IMG/VR virus record: IMGVR_UViG_3300044961_000140
Coordinates: 1 to 29,953 of that record
Source of the DNA: a virus
Strand: one strand, 5' to 3'
DNA length: 29,953 bases
A program made the position numbers and the translations under genes. The notes under the pieces were generated by a model. That model was not told the origin of the DNA. It was given only the letters and a program-made list of their open reading frames with translations, and searched no databases. This document shows positions 13,335-22,535 of the stretch, piece after piece (position 1 is the stretch's first letter; every line of letters starts with the position of its first letter).

Positions 13335-16300
13335 GCGGCAGCCTCGAGCTGGAGCCGCACGCTGTACCGACCCAGCGCGGCGTCGGACGGCTGCCATCCT
13401 CGAAGGTCGGACACGTCCAGCGCATCCGCACCCACGCGCACGATGCTCGGAATGCTGCCGATCACCACCGCCAGACGGCCTTGATCGATCTCGGTCGCGT
13501 GTGACAGACCATCGAGCAGCGCGTCCAGCGATTGCGCGGTCAGCCCCACATGCTGCACCTCAGCGCCGACCATGCGGCGGCGGCCTTGAGTCGGCAGCAG
13601 GTATTGCGCGGTGGCGACGCCGCTCGCAGGTCGCCCGTTGGCGTGCTCGAGCACCAGCGGCACGCCAAGCCAGACGTGCCCGATCTCGCAGGCGGCTGAG
13701 ACGATCAAGCGCCAGTGTGCCGCCGTGACCGCAGCGGGCAGCGTGTGCACGATGTGCGCGGCCCGCCATGTCACCGGCTGATTGTAAGTCAGCACCGCGA
13801 AATCGGACGTCGCCGAGGCCTGCAGCGTGATCGTCGCCGCAGACGGGATCGCGTGATCGCTGATCGCGAGATGCGTGACCGGGCCGGGCGTGGCAGGCGA
13901 CAGCGTCAGCGTGCAGGCAGCCGATGTGCGCATGCGCCCCGCGATCGGGCGCCGGACTTGCTGCGGGCCGTTGACAGCCAACGCACGGAACGTCCAGGAA
14001 TCGCCTGACAGGAAGCTCGGCGCTTCGCCGGGAACCCACGCGACGGACAAGCCGTCAGCCAGCGCGGCATCGGAGCCGATCTGACGGGGTGCCGACCACG
14101 CGCCGCCGTCGCGCCGCCAGCGCCAGCGGCCACCTTCGATCTCGAAGCGGAAGCGGTCGCCCAGCGCGTAGGGCACACCGCCGAGCGACAGGTTGAACGC
14201 CAGTCCGCCGCCCGAGTACGGCGCCGGCGCGGTACGGTCGATCACATGATCGGGCAGGCCGCCGTCGACGCTGCCGACCACAGTCCACGTCAGCAGATCA
14301 TCGCCGGTTTGCCCGCCGCCGAAGGCCACCGGCGTCGAGCGGATCACGTCCACGGTGATCTTGTCGCCCAGCACGTAGGTCTTACCGCCAGACTGGCCTT
14401 GGCCGGCCTCGATCAACAGCGTGAAGCTGTCGCCGGGCACCGCATCGCAGGCCTGGATGCCGAAGCCGAACTCCTGGGCATCCTCGATGGTCTCCTCGCC
14501 GGTCGGGCTGAAAAACCGCCGGACCGAGTGGTAGTAGTGGCCGGTGAAGGCCGGGAGCAGGGTCGGGTCATCCGGGACCCACCACTGCGCAGAACCTGGG
14601 TCACGCCAGCACCGCGATCCTTGTGGGCTGGCTTCAGCGAAAGGGTCGAGGCCTGCTGCGGCAAAGGCCGGGCCGAACAGGCCCGAGAGGCTGTCGATGT
14701 ACTGGGTGACGTTCGGCACAACCGCTGCGCCAAACGACTCGATCGTTGCCGCCTCCAGGCGCCAGGTGACGCTGCCATCCGTGACCTCGCGCCCGATCGC
14801 GCGCTGCGCGGCATCCCCGACACGCGGGAACCAGCTCGGCTCGGTCGCACCGGTCGTGCCGCCCGTCACAGCGCGCGCCACGACCCCAAAGCCCAGGGCG
14901 CGCACCGTGCCGCGTGGGACGGACGTGGATGGCGTCCAGTAGCGCGGCAGCGCCATCCACGTGACCTGATTGTCCACCACGGTCGCGTAGTCAGTGGTCG
15001 GCCAAGACGGCTCGGATGCGCCGCTCAGGGCGCTGGCCGTCACGCGCACATAGAGGCGACCATTGGCCGTGGTCGGCGCGACCGCGTCCGCGTTTGTCAC
15101 CGAAGCGCGCCACAGCTCGGCGGACGCGGCGCGCGTCGCGCGCTCAAACTGTGCCCACTCGCCCTCGACGCGCTCGAGCAGATCATCCAGCTCCGTGCCG
15201 ACATCGCGGCTGGCGCAGACCCAGGTCACGCCGCCGTCGACCACCGTGGCGCCGATCGTCGTCGGCCAGGTCGGCTCGGTCGCGCCGGTCGTCGCCGGGG
15301 AGAGACCGTCGTAGCGGTAGAGCCGGCCGTTCGGGGTCGTCGGCCGTCGGATGCCGTTGGGCTGGACCTGCTGGCTCGCCGCCCACGCCTGCGCCAGCGG
15401 CGTGCCGGCATCAATCCGGCGAAGCTGCTGGGCGATGTAGGCGCCGACGTCGTTGACGGATCGCATCAGGACGTCGCCGTCGACAGCGCCGCCGCGGCGG
15501 GATGCCATCCGAGAGCGCCACGCGGCGACCCGTTCCAGCCGGCGCTGTAGCACCGGGTGCATGTTCACTGACACACCTCCTTCGGGCTCGAGCCCGAGAC
15601 ACTCAAACGACGGGCCGCCCTCGATGGGCTGCTCGGTGCAGTCGCACTCGGGCGATGGGCGAACGCGCAGGGTCCACGTGATCGCGCGGGAGCGCGCGCG
15701 GGCCCCGAGCTGCAGGCGAGCGAGATGGATGCACGGCTCCGGCGCCGGCGGGGTGCGCGGAAGCGGCGAGACCGTGTAGCTGATGCGCGCATTGACGCTC
15801 GGCGGGCCGGCCAGCTGCGAAGGCACCTGGAAGCTGCCGACCGGGTGCTGATACAGGGCGCCGGTGATCGCCGCCGGCAGCAGCCCGGATTGCGTGCCTT
15901 CAACGCGCCAGCGCTCCTGGCCAGGGCGCGTGTCGTCGATGCAGGTGATCGTGATCGACTCCGTCGGCGCGGCGGTGCTCGGCTCGTAGCCGATCTCCGC
16001 GCGCTGCACGAATGCGCTACCGGTGCGCTGCTCCGCGACCACGAAAGGCGCGGTGCGATCCCACACGTCCAGCGTTGCCATGCCAAGCGGCGAGCGGTCC
16101 ACGATGACCGGATCAACCGGCGAGACCAAGCCACTCGGGTCCGCCTGCATCGCCGTCAGCGCGTCGTAGACGCTGGTCACGCCGGCGTAGGTGCGAGTCG
16201 TGGTCCCGTCGGTGACGCTGACGGTGTAAGTGCCGCTGACGGTGTAGACCGGTGTGCCAGCCGGGATCGCACGGACCGGCGCCGGCGAGAGGTTGTAGCC

Positions 16301-16912
16301 CCAGCGATTGCCGAGCCAGCGACGCCAGGCGCGATAGACCACCGGGTCGCGCCCGAAGCGCAAGCGCGGCGCTGTGGCGGGTACTTGTCCGTCGGCGGTC
16401 AGCGAGGGACCGCCAAAGTCATACGCCTCGCCCTCGAGGTCGACCGCCTGTGCGGGAATGGCGCGCGTGGCCGAGTATTCCGCGGGGACCGACACCAGCC
16501 CGGAGTCGTCCACCGAGATGCGGATGCCATTGCCTGGGTCACCGGGAGCGACTGCGACGAGCCGGACGCCGCAGAAGCGGCCGACCGCAAAGCGCGTCTC
16601 GGTGCCCAGATCCACGCAGGTGACCGTGATCACCTGGGGCACCAGCGCGCCGGGGTCGATGTCGGTCAGAGTGCCGTTGCCGACGCCGGTGAACACCGGC
16701 TGCGACACCCGCGGCGCGCCGCCGGCGTCGAGGTCGACGACCTCGACCTCGATCACGGTGTCCGCTTGGCCGGTGTAGGGCCCGGTCAGATCCAGCGACC
16801 CGCCGCCGCTCACCTGCTCCGACACCCGCGCGATGGCGTCGGACGGCACCATGTTGGTGACGCTGACGGACGCTTCGCGCGCGAGGTTCAGGCTGTTCGG
16901 AAGATAGATCAT
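13331..16912 (-). CDS. large tail protein with repeated W-rich modules
   Basis: This 1193-residue protein starts at ATG 16912, overlapping the tape-measure stop. The N-terminal 450 residues are beta-rich with many short repeats of V/T strands (GTYTVSVTDGTTTRTYAGVT). A cysteine cluster, ECDCTEQP and FECLGLEPEG, lies near 425-450. A helical segment with repeated R residues follows at 465-505. Three copies of a GATEPTWPTT-type module occupy about 504-719. The C-terminal 450 residues again look beta-rich, with GGRWRWRRDGGAWSAPRQIG near 930. Its size, and its place directly after the tape measure, suit a central tail-tip or side-fibre protein. I see no gpJ signature. Confidence 0.75.
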   Translation of the reverse strand: MIYLPNSLNLAREASVSVTNMVPSDAIARVSEQVSGGGSLDLTGPYTGQADTVIEVEVVDLDAGGAPRVSQPVFTGVGNGTLTDIDPGALVPQVITVTCVDLGTETRFAVGRFCGVRLVAVAPGDPGNGIRISVDDSGLVSVPAEYSATRAIPAQAVDLEGEAYDFGGPSLTADGQVPATAPRLRFGRDPVVYRAWRRWLGNRWGYNLSPAPVRAIPAGTPVYTVSGTYTVSVTDGTTTRTYAGVTSVYDALTAMQADPSGLVSPVDPVIVDRSPLGMATLDVWDRTAPFVVAEQRTGSAFVQRAEIGYEPSTAAPTESITITCIDDTRPGQERWRVEGTQSGLLPAAITGALYQHPVGSFQVPSQLAGPPSVNARISYTVSPLPRTPPAPEPCIHLARLQLGARARSRAITWTLRVRPSPECDCTEQPIEGGPSFECLGLEPEGGVSVNMHPVLQRRLERVAAWRSRMASRRGGAVDGDVLMRSVNDVGAYIAQQLRRIDAGTPLAQAWAASQQVQPNGIRRPTTPNGRLYRYDGLSPATTGATEPTWPTTIGATVVDGGVTWVCASRDVGTELDDLLERVEGEWAQFERATRAASAELWRASVTNADAVAPTTANGRLYVRVTASALSGASEPSWPTTDYATVVDNQVTWMALPRYWTPSTSVPRGTVRALGFGVVARAVTGGTTGATEPSWFPRVGDAAQRAIGREVTDGSVTWRLEAATIESFGAAVVPNVTQYIDSLSGLFGPAFAAAGLDPFAEASPQGSRCWRDPGSAQWWVPDDPTLLPAFTGHYYHSVRRFFSPTGEETIEDAQEFGFGIQACDAVPGDSFTLLIEAGQGQSGGKTYVLGDKITVDVIRSTPVAFGGGQTGDDLLTWTVVGSVDGGLPDHVIDRTAPAPYSGGGLAFNLSLGGVPYALGDRFRFEIEGGRWRWRRDGGAWSAPRQIGSDAALADGLSVAWVPGEAPSFLSGDSWTFRALAVNGPQQVRRPIAGRMRTSAACTLTLSPATPGPVTHLAISDHAIPSAATITLQASATSDFAVLTYNQPVTWRAAHIVHTLPAAVTAAHWRLIVSAACEIGHVWLGVPLVLEHANGRPASGVATAQYLLPTQGRRRMVGAEVQHVGLTAQSLDALLDGLSHATEIDQGRLAVVIGSIPSIVRVGADALDVSDLRGWQPSDAALGRYSVRLQLEAAA
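14755..15400 (-). repeat. three copies of a W-rich surface module inside the large tail protein
   Basis: Three segments share the pattern G-A-T/S-E-P-S/T-W followed by a VVD or VTD loop and V-T-W. Their core motifs are GATEPTWPTTIGATVVDG (about 15225-15290), GASEPSWPTTDYATVVDN (about 14950-15030) and GATEPSWFPRVGDA followed by VTDGSVTWRL (about 14765-14870). They are protein-level repeats, diverged at the DNA level. Comparable modules decorate many phage virion proteins. Confidence 0.75.
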
Positions 16913-19900
16913 CTGGCGAGCAACCCCATGCGTCGGAACTCAACCTCCAGCTCGCGCGCGAGCTGTCGGATGAACTCTTGCCGGTCCCCACCGATCAATC
17001 CGTTGACGGTGACGTTGACCACAGTAGACGCGCCGACCGTTGGCGTGGGAGTCTTTACCGCGGCGTCCGGACGTGATAGCGCTTCGTCTGCAAGACGCTG
17101 GCGATTGGCAGCGATGCTGTTGTCGGCCTCGATCTCGGCCTTGGCGCGATCTTTCGACGCTTGGATGGCGCGAAAGCTGCGGTCCGCATCCAGCCGGAAT
17201 GCCTCGTTCTCGCGCGCCAGCTTCTGCTCTGCGATCGCGATCTCACGCAGCTTCGCGTCGCTCAGCAGCCGATACTTCTCGCGCAGGCGTTCGATGCGCA
17301 CTGCGAGTTCGTCGGTCTCCTTGGTCTGCGCGCGCAGACTTTGCAGGTAGGAGTCGGCGTCTTTTTCCTGCTGCCGGATGCGCGCGGTGACCTCGTTAAC
17401 CGCATCCGCAAAGGCCCTCGCCGACACGATCGCCTTGCGGTTCGCGTCCATGTACGCGCGCAGGCCTTCCTCGCTGGTCTCGAACAGCGCCAGCGTCAGG
17501 TTGTTCATCGAGGCCGCTTGTTCGTCGGCAGCCCCGGCAGCGTCCTTGGAAGACTGCGCGGCATCTGATGCCGTCGCGGCGACGGTGCGATTGGCGTTTG
17601 CCGCTGCGTTCGACGCAGACGCGGCAGACTGCGACGCTGCTGCGGCCTGCGTGCTGGCGGCCGCCACATCTGCGCTGGCGGCGGCGGCCGATTTTGCCGC
17701 CTCATTGGCAGTGCTCGCAGCAGACCCTTGCCGCTGGATCGCGGCAGCGTTGGCGTCGCCCGCGCCTGCCGCGCTGCGGACGGCCGCCTCATAGGCAGCG
17801 ACCGTCTCGGTGAGGTCACGGAGCACTGGCGCCGTTTTCGCCGCGGCGGCGCCTTGCTGATCCAATGAATCCTTTAACGCGCGGCCGGAGGTTTCCGCCG
17901 CACCGGTGAGGCGGTCAAATGCGTCGACGGCCTCGGCAATGTTGCGCCCGAGATCCTCGTAGTTCTGCGCGACGGACGCCGCGAATGCGGCGGCCAGGTT
18001 TTCCGCGCGCTGAAGGTTCTGTGCAGCTGCCAGTTGGGCTTCGGTCGATCCGACCAGCGCCGTACTCGCTACGCGCAAGCGCGCCAAGGTCACATCGAGC
18101 TGCGCGCCGGCCTGCAAGACGCCGGAGATCACCACCGCGGTCGCGTTGACGAACGCCTGGAAGCCGTTCACGACCAGCGAGATCGTCCGCGCGACGGCGA
18201 CGACGGTATCCTTCACATCACCGACGTTGTCCGCGAAGCCACGCAACTGCTCGCCGGCCTGCGCCGCGAAATCCGCAACGCGCTGCGCCACCTCGCTGAA
18301 ATCGACGTCGCTGACGAACTCGCGCACCGCCTGCGCGGCCGCGCCGAACAGCCTAGGCAGCTCATCGCGGATGCGGGCGAAGTCCGGGCCGTCCACGAAC
18401 GTGCGGATGGCCTTCGCGAAGCTGTCGATTTCCGTGGCCAGCGGCTGCAGCAGCGGCTCAACCAGCTCTCGCCGGGCATCCGCAAAGGCTTGCTGCAAGC
18501 GCGCCGCGCTGGATGAGAGGTCCGCGTTGATGATGCCGGCCGCGCGCGAGGCGGCGCCAGTGGCGCCGTCCAGCTCGGCGCGCAGCGCCTGCAGCGACTG
18601 GCCGCCGTCTCTGGCCAATGCGCGCATGGCCAGCGTGGCACGGTCCCCCAGGGCCAACAGCGCGGTCTCGGCTTCGGGACCGCGCTTGCCGAGCTCGACC
18701 AGCACCTCGTTGAAGTCGCGGGTTTCGATCCCGAGCTTGTCAAGCTCTTTCGAGAATGCCGAGGCCGGGTCGCGGAGCGCGCCAAGCACCTGCGTCAACG
18801 CGGCGACAGCGCGGCCGCCCTCGATGCCGGACTGCGCGAGGCGCGCGATGATCGCGGAGGTGTCCGTCAGGTCGAGCCCGGCGTCTGCAGCGGCCGGGCC
18901 GAGGGTCTTGATCGACTGCGCGTACTCACCGACGGCCTGACCCGCCTTGAGCGCGCCGGCCACCAATACATCAGCGACCCGACCGCTTTCGTTGATCGAC
19001 TGGTTGAACGCCCCGGTGGCGTCCGCCAGCAGGTTGACCGCCGCGGCGGTGTCCAAACCTGCGGCGGTCGAGAAATCCAAGGCGCTGCGCAGCTGGGCCT
19101 GCGCATCAGCAGCGCTGAGACCCTCGCGGGTCAACTGCTCGACCGCTGCCGCCGCCTCGAGGACGCCTTTCGAGGCGTCCGCGCCGATGGATTCGATCTC
19201 GCGCTTGAGGTTCCCGACTTCCTCGGCGCTCAGCCCGCTGGTCGCCTGGATGCGACCAAGCGCGGACTCGAAATCCGCCGCGTCCTTGATGCCCGCCTGG
19301 AACAGACGCGTCGCGCCGAAAGCCGCGAGCCCCGCCAGTGCAGTGCCCGCCGCAGCGCCCAGCTTGACCAGGCTCCCGCCGATCTCGTTGACGCGCCCGG
19401 CGGCACTGCGCAGCGAACCGGACAGCTCCTCGTAGCGCGCTGCGAGCTGCTGGGCCGCCTTCTGACTGGCCGTGAGCTGCGTCGCCTGCTCAGTGATCGA
19501 TCCCGTGGCATCGCGGACCTCGCGCTCGAGCCGGTCGTATTCCTTGGCCAGGTTGTCGGTGTCGACCCCGGCTTTTTGCAGTCCGCCGGTAGTCTTGGCA
19601 AGCTCAAGCTGCTGCTCGCGCTGGCGCGCGGTCAGATCCGCAACCGACTTCTCAGCCGTCCGAAACGCCCGGTTGACCGCAGGGCTACTGCGATCGGTGG
19701 CCGAGAACTGCTGGTTCAGTTCCTCAAGGCCCTTCTTCGCGGCTTCAAGCTGCGCGGTGGTCTCGTTGAGTGCGCCCTTGAGCGTGACCGCCTTGGCGAC
19801 ATCCGACGCCACGCCGGCGAGGCGGTTGAGCTCGCCTTCGAGCTTGCCGGCTTGCGCCGCCGACTCTTCGGATTGCGTGCCTAGCTGGTCGATGGCCGCG

Positions 19901-19971
19901 CGCAGCGCAGCGACGTCGGCCTCCCCCGACGTCCGCATCAGAAGCTCGAGGATTTCCCGTTGCGTCGCCAT
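16909..19971 (-). CDS. tail tape measure protein
   Basis: This 1020-residue protein sets tail length and is threaded inside the tail tube. It opens with coiled coil (about 15-200). A hydrophobic stretch, ALAGLAAFGATRL, lies near 213-225. The TP901-type core covers about 227-410 and includes DFESALGRIQATSGLSAEEV, ALDFSTAAGLDTAAAVNLLA and EYAQSIKTLGPAAADAGLDL. More helices and a second hydrophobic region follow at 600-640. An alanine/serine-rich low-complexity segment covers about 725-822. The end is coiled coil closing with VVNVTVNGLIGG and EFRRMGLLAR. ATG 19971 overlaps the upstream stop. Length implies a siphovirus tail of ordinary size. Confidence 0.93.
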   Translation of the reverse strand: MATQREILELLMRTSGEADVAALRAAIDQLGTQSEESAAQAGKLEGELNRLAGVASDVAKAVTLKGALNETTAQLEAAKKGLEELNQQFSATDRSSPAVNRAFRTAEKSVADLTARQREQQLELAKTTGGLQKAGVDTDNLAKEYDRLEREVRDATGSITEQATQLTASQKAAQQLAARYEELSGSLRSAAGRVNEIGGSLVKLGAAAGTALAGLAAFGATRLFQAGIKDAADFESALGRIQATSGLSAEEVGNLKREIESIGADASKGVLEAAAAVEQLTREGLSAADAQAQLRSALDFSTAAGLDTAAAVNLLADATGAFNQSINESGRVADVLVAGALKAGQAVGEYAQSIKTLGPAAADAGLDLTDTSAIIARLAQSGIEGGRAVAALTQVLGALRDPASAFSKELDKLGIETRDFNEVLVELGKRGPEAETALLALGDRATLAMRALARDGGQSLQALRAELDGATGAASRAAGIINADLSSSAARLQQAFADARRELVEPLLQPLATEIDSFAKAIRTFVDGPDFARIRDELPRLFGAAAQAVREFVSDVDFSEVAQRVADFAAQAGEQLRGFADNVGDVKDTVVAVARTISLVVNGFQAFVNATAVVISGVLQAGAQLDVTLARLRVASTALVGSTEAQLAAAQNLQRAENLAAAFAASVAQNYEDLGRNIAEAVDAFDRLTGAAETSGRALKDSLDQQGAAAAKTAPVLRDLTETVAAYEAAVRSAAGAGDANAAAIQRQGSAASTANEAAKSAAAASADVAAASTQAAAASQSAASASNAAANANRTVAATASDAAQSSKDAAGAADEQAASMNNLTLALFETSEEGLRAYMDANRKAIVSARAFADAVNEVTARIRQQEKDADSYLQSLRAQTKETDELAVRIERLREKYRLLSDAKLREIAIAEQKLARENEAFRLDADRSFRAIQASKDRAKAEIEADNSIAANRQRLADEALSRPDAAVKTPTPTVGASTVVNVTVNGLIGGDRQEFIRQLARELEVEFRRMGLLAR

Positions 19972-20567
19972 CAGGTGCGCACCTTGAGCAGTCGCTGGAT
20001 CTCAGCGCGGAACGTCTTGCGCGCGTTTTCCAGCAGCTGCGGCCTCACGTCGCCATGGCTGCCATCGGTGACCGCTCGCCACAGCTCCGGGCCCTTGCGC
20101 TGGATGATCGGCAGACGACCGTGCAGGTCGTCGACCACGCCACCGCGCGGCGCGCGCTGGAAGATGCCGCCCGCGACACCGCGGCGCCCGACCGTGAAGG
20201 TGCGGGCGTAGGTCTTGGCTGGCGAATCGCGCCACACCTGGACCACCGCGCCCTCGGTATTTCGGCCGCCGTAGCGCGCACCGGTGAACAAGTGCAGCGG
20301 AATGCGCTTGCGGAGACCGCTCAGCACGACAGCCGCGCTGGGGCCGATGGTGGTCACACGCGCCGACAGGTACTCCCGAAGACGGGCCGGCGTGATGTTG
20401 AGGATCTCGCTGGCGACCAGACGCGGCGCATCGGCCTGCCAGCGCCGCTGGACCGTGACCGTGGCACGGCTCACGATCTGCTCAGTGCGGCGCGCGTCAA
20501 GGCCAGCCAGTCTCGAGGACAGCCGGTTGATCGGGCCCAGGTCGATACGGGGGCTGGCATTCGCCAT
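19971..20567 (-). CDS. minor tail protein Z-like (gpZ family)
   Basis: This protein has 198 residues from ATG 20567; a GTG at 20594 would add nine residues and has no better ribosome site. The N-terminal half is basic helix with LVASEILNITPARLREYLSA, matching the gpZ pattern of helices followed by a small strand domain. The C-terminal half has LSGLRKRIPLHLFTGARYGG, FTVGRRGVAGGIFQRAPRGG and RLPIIQRKGPELWRAV, the F-x-R...RLPI-GP arrangement of prophage tail protein Z. Lambda gpZ acts in tail completion and head joining. Here the gene lies between tail tube and tape measure, where tail assembly chaperones usually are. Confidence 0.75.
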   Translation of the reverse strand: MANASPRIDLGPINRLSSRLAGLDARRTEQIVSRATVTVQRRWQADAPRLVASEILNITPARLREYLSARVTTIGPSAAVVLSGLRKRIPLHLFTGARYGGRNTEGAVVQVWRDSPAKTYARTFTVGRRGVAGGIFQRAPRGGVVDDLHGRLPIIQRKGPELWRAVTDGSHGDVRPQLLENARKTFRAEIQRLLKVRT

Positions 20568-20621
20568 GGTCTCAACCCGCGCCCGCCCGGTCACCCGGGC
20601 GAGCGCGTTGGTCGTGCGCCA

Positions 20622-21623
20622 TCAGGCAGCCGGGCGACGGCTGAACACCGGAGCGCCAGCAGACGAGTCGATGGACAAGCTGAAGGTCATGGACTGGTAC
20701 TCGTTGCCGGACTTGAACGCATACTCGCCCGACGGGCTCAGGGACACGCTCGGGCAGTAGAGGTCGAAGTTCTCGCCGCGCGGATTCTGCGCGACGCACT
20801 GCAGGCGACCGCGGAGCGAGGTCTGGCGATTGAGCACGATCTGGTCGATGGTCTTGGCGGTCGGCGTGTACCCGAGCACCACCCGGAACGTGCGACCCGC
20901 TGCGCGCAGCGCAGCCGGCACGCGGCTGATCGCCGTCGCGATCTTGCCGGTCGACTTGATGTGCACCAGGCCCAGATCGGTGTCGAGTTCGTAGTCCGCC
21001 GGGGACGCGAAAGACTTGAGCCCAAGGTCGATGAACGTAGCGGTGCCGTCGGCAAAGGTCGACCCGTCGGTCGTGAAGGTCGGCGGCGACGCGCCGCTGG
21101 TGCCTGCAACCGTGCACATGTAGAAGTGGTCGTTCGGCGTGGCGGGCTCGTAGACGTCGCCCACCGCGTAGGCGGTGCTGTTGGCGCGAGCGACCAGTTG
21201 CGGGGCCACGGTGACAGCGGTGCAACCATGCACCGGCGCGGGCGTCGTCTGGCCCAGGCCGAGCTGGATCGAGGTCGACGGAAACACGAAGTCCGAGACC
21301 TCGCCGGTCACCGGGGTGGCGGACTGCGTGCGCGTGCCCATCGTGCCCTGCATGTAGGCGGCGATCAGCTCGTAGCTCATCTGCTCGGTGGTGATCTCGC
21401 CGTCGTAGCTGACGCTGATCGTGTCCTCGGCGAGCTTCCGGCCGATGCCGGACTCCTGGCTGACGTACTCGATCGTCTCCGAAGTCACCTCGATGGAGCC
21501 GGCGCTGGCCGGACTCAGCGGTCGGAAGGTCTGATAGGTGCCGTCGTCATTCTGCGGCGCGAACAGGATGGTGTTGCGGGCGATGACGAAGCGATTGACG
21601 TGCGTCGAAGCAAGTGCGGCCAT
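20622..21623 (-). CDS. major tail tube protein with inserted surface module
   Basis: This 333-residue protein starts at ATG 21623 behind a strong AGGAG site that overlaps the upstream stop. The N-terminal part (VTSETIEYVSQESGIGRKLA, then VSYDGEITTEQMSYELIAAY) is characteristic of siphovirus tail tube proteins that polymerise around the tape measure. Residues about 148-201 (NSTAYAVGDVYEPATPNDHF, then GTSGASPPTF and ADGTATF) form an inserted module like the three in the large tail protein. The C-terminal part (SLRGRLQCVAQNPRGENFDL, PSGEYAFKSGNEYQSMTF) completes the tube fold. Longer than minimal tube proteins because of the insert, which is probably displayed outside. Confidence 0.85.
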   Translation of the reverse strand: MAALASTHVNRFVIARNTILFAPQNDDGTYQTFRPLSPASAGSIEVTSETIEYVSQESGIGRKLAEDTISVSYDGEITTEQMSYELIAAYMQGTMGTRTQSATPVTGEVSDFVFPSTSIQLGLGQTTPAPVHGCTAVTVAPQLVARANSTAYAVGDVYEPATPNDHFYMCTVAGTSGASPPTFTTDGSTFADGTATFIDLGLKSFASPADYELDTDLGLVHIKSTGKIATAISRVPAALRAAGRTFRVVLGYTPTAKTIDQIVLNRQTSLRGRLQCVAQNPRGENFDLYCPSVSLSPSGEYAFKSGNEYQSMTFSLSIDSSAGAPVFSRRPAA

Positions 21624-21632
21624 GGTGCTCTC

Positions 21633-22130
21633 CTAGATCCGGCTGGGATCGCCGTAGTGGTGGGGGTAGTTGGTGATGACGTCGACCGAAACAATCGCAA
21701 GTCCGGCCACGTCAGCACCAAGGCTGAAACTGGCTTTGTCGATGCGCACCTCGTCGGCCACAAGGTTCACGCCGTCGTCGTCGCTGAGGTAAAGGTCGGC
21801 TCGGTCTTCGATGGCTCGCTCCAGGTCGGCGTAGAGTCGCTCCTGCGTCTCACCGGGGTCATCGCCGGCGTGATCGACGATCAGCACCGACCAGCGCACG
21901 GACTTCATGTGCAGCAGCGTGTTGCCGGTCGGCGTCCGCTCCTCGTTGCCCGGCTGCCGCCAGACCCACGCGCACGGCAGGTTCGCGCTGGAGGCGTTGG
22001 CGAGCGTGTCGATCGTCGGCGCTTCGCCAAACGCCCGGCCGGCAAGGTCGGTGTCGAACGGCGGGTGGCCGTCGATGCTCTTGACGCGGTCGATGATCGC
22101 GTGACGTATCCGAGCGGCTACGCTTTGCAC
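21633..22130 (-). CDS. tail terminator-like protein
   Basis: This protein has 165 residues from GTG 22130, overlapping the joining gene by 13 bases. No ATG closer to the start keeps the helical N-terminus (MQSVAARIRHAIIDRVKSID). The middle has the strand-rich part LPCAWVWRQPGNEE and MKSVRWSVLIVDHAGDDPGE. The C-terminal part is ADEVRIDKASFSLGADVAG then LAIVSVDVITNYPHHYGD. This pattern, with small size and position between joiner and tail tube, fits gpU-type terminators that stop tail polymerisation. Sequence similarity in this family is low, so position carries much weight. Confidence 0.75.
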   Translation of the reverse strand: MQSVAARIRHAIIDRVKSIDGHPPFDTDLAGRAFGEAPTIDTLANASSANLPCAWVWRQPGNEERTPTGNTLLHMKSVRWSVLIVDHAGDDPGETQERLYADLERAIEDRADLYLSDDDGVNLVADEVRIDKASFSLGADVAGLAIVSVDVITNYPHHYGDPSRI

Positions 22131-22438
22131 AGCACCACCCACGTCGATTCGTCCGACTGCTCGCGGCGCTGCACGGTGTAGACGCGCCCGTCGGCCAGCT
22201 CGATCAGATCGCCCCGCTCTGGGACCTGCGGCAGCGCGGCGCGCTCGATCCGGATCTGCGCGGTGTCCGTGACGCTCCGCACGTCGAGGAGACCCTCGAC
22301 CTGCTGGATGGCCTGGTCGATCATCACCGAGACGGAAACCGGCGCCCCGACCGTCGGGCGGTACGTGGCGACATCGGCAAGACCGCCGCTCGCCATCGCG
22401 CGGAAGATCCGGGCGTCGATTTCGCGCAGCGACATCAT
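22118..22438 (-). CDS. head-tail joining protein (gpFII-like)
   Basis: This protein has 106 residues from ATG 22438, the first of two adjacent ATGs behind GGGGG. It begins MMSLREIDARIFRAMASGGL, then TYRPTVGAPVSVSVMIDQA and LPQVPERGDLIELADGRVYT, ending VQRREQSDESTWVVLCKA. The short helical start, beta-barrel middle and late GDxIxLxDGxxYxV motif are those of gpFII-type joiners that connect completed head and tail. It is the first tail-side gene after the lysis terminator. It should need either read-through past that terminator or a promoter not recognised here. Confidence 0.8.
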   Translation of the reverse strand: MMSLREIDARIFRAMASGGLADVATYRPTVGAPVSVSVMIDQAIQQVEGLLDVRSVTDTAQIRIERAALPQVPERGDLIELADGRVYTVQRREQSDESTWVVLCKA

Positions 22439-22457
22439 CGCAGCGCCCCCATCGAAG

Positions 22458-22491
22458 AAAAAAGCCCGCCAGCGCCAAGCGCCAGGCAGGC
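22458..22491 (-). terminator. intrinsic terminator of the lysis cassette
   Basis: On the minus strand GCCTGCC pairs with GGCGGGC (one G-U pair), enclosing an inner GCGC-TTG-GCGC hairpin. Six T residues follow immediately. This is a good rho-independent terminator for leftward transcription leaving the outer-spanin gene. It lies in the 97-base gap before the head-tail joining gene. Confidence 0.75.
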
Positions 22492-22535
22492 AACGCCGCG
22501 TGTGCCCTGACCGCGCGGCGACGGTTCGTGTGGCC

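Noticed and set aside
20055-22181. 708-codon plus-strand frame opposite tail genes
   Set aside because: It covers several well-supported minus-strand tail genes with overlapping start/stop junctions; the translation has no plausible fold.
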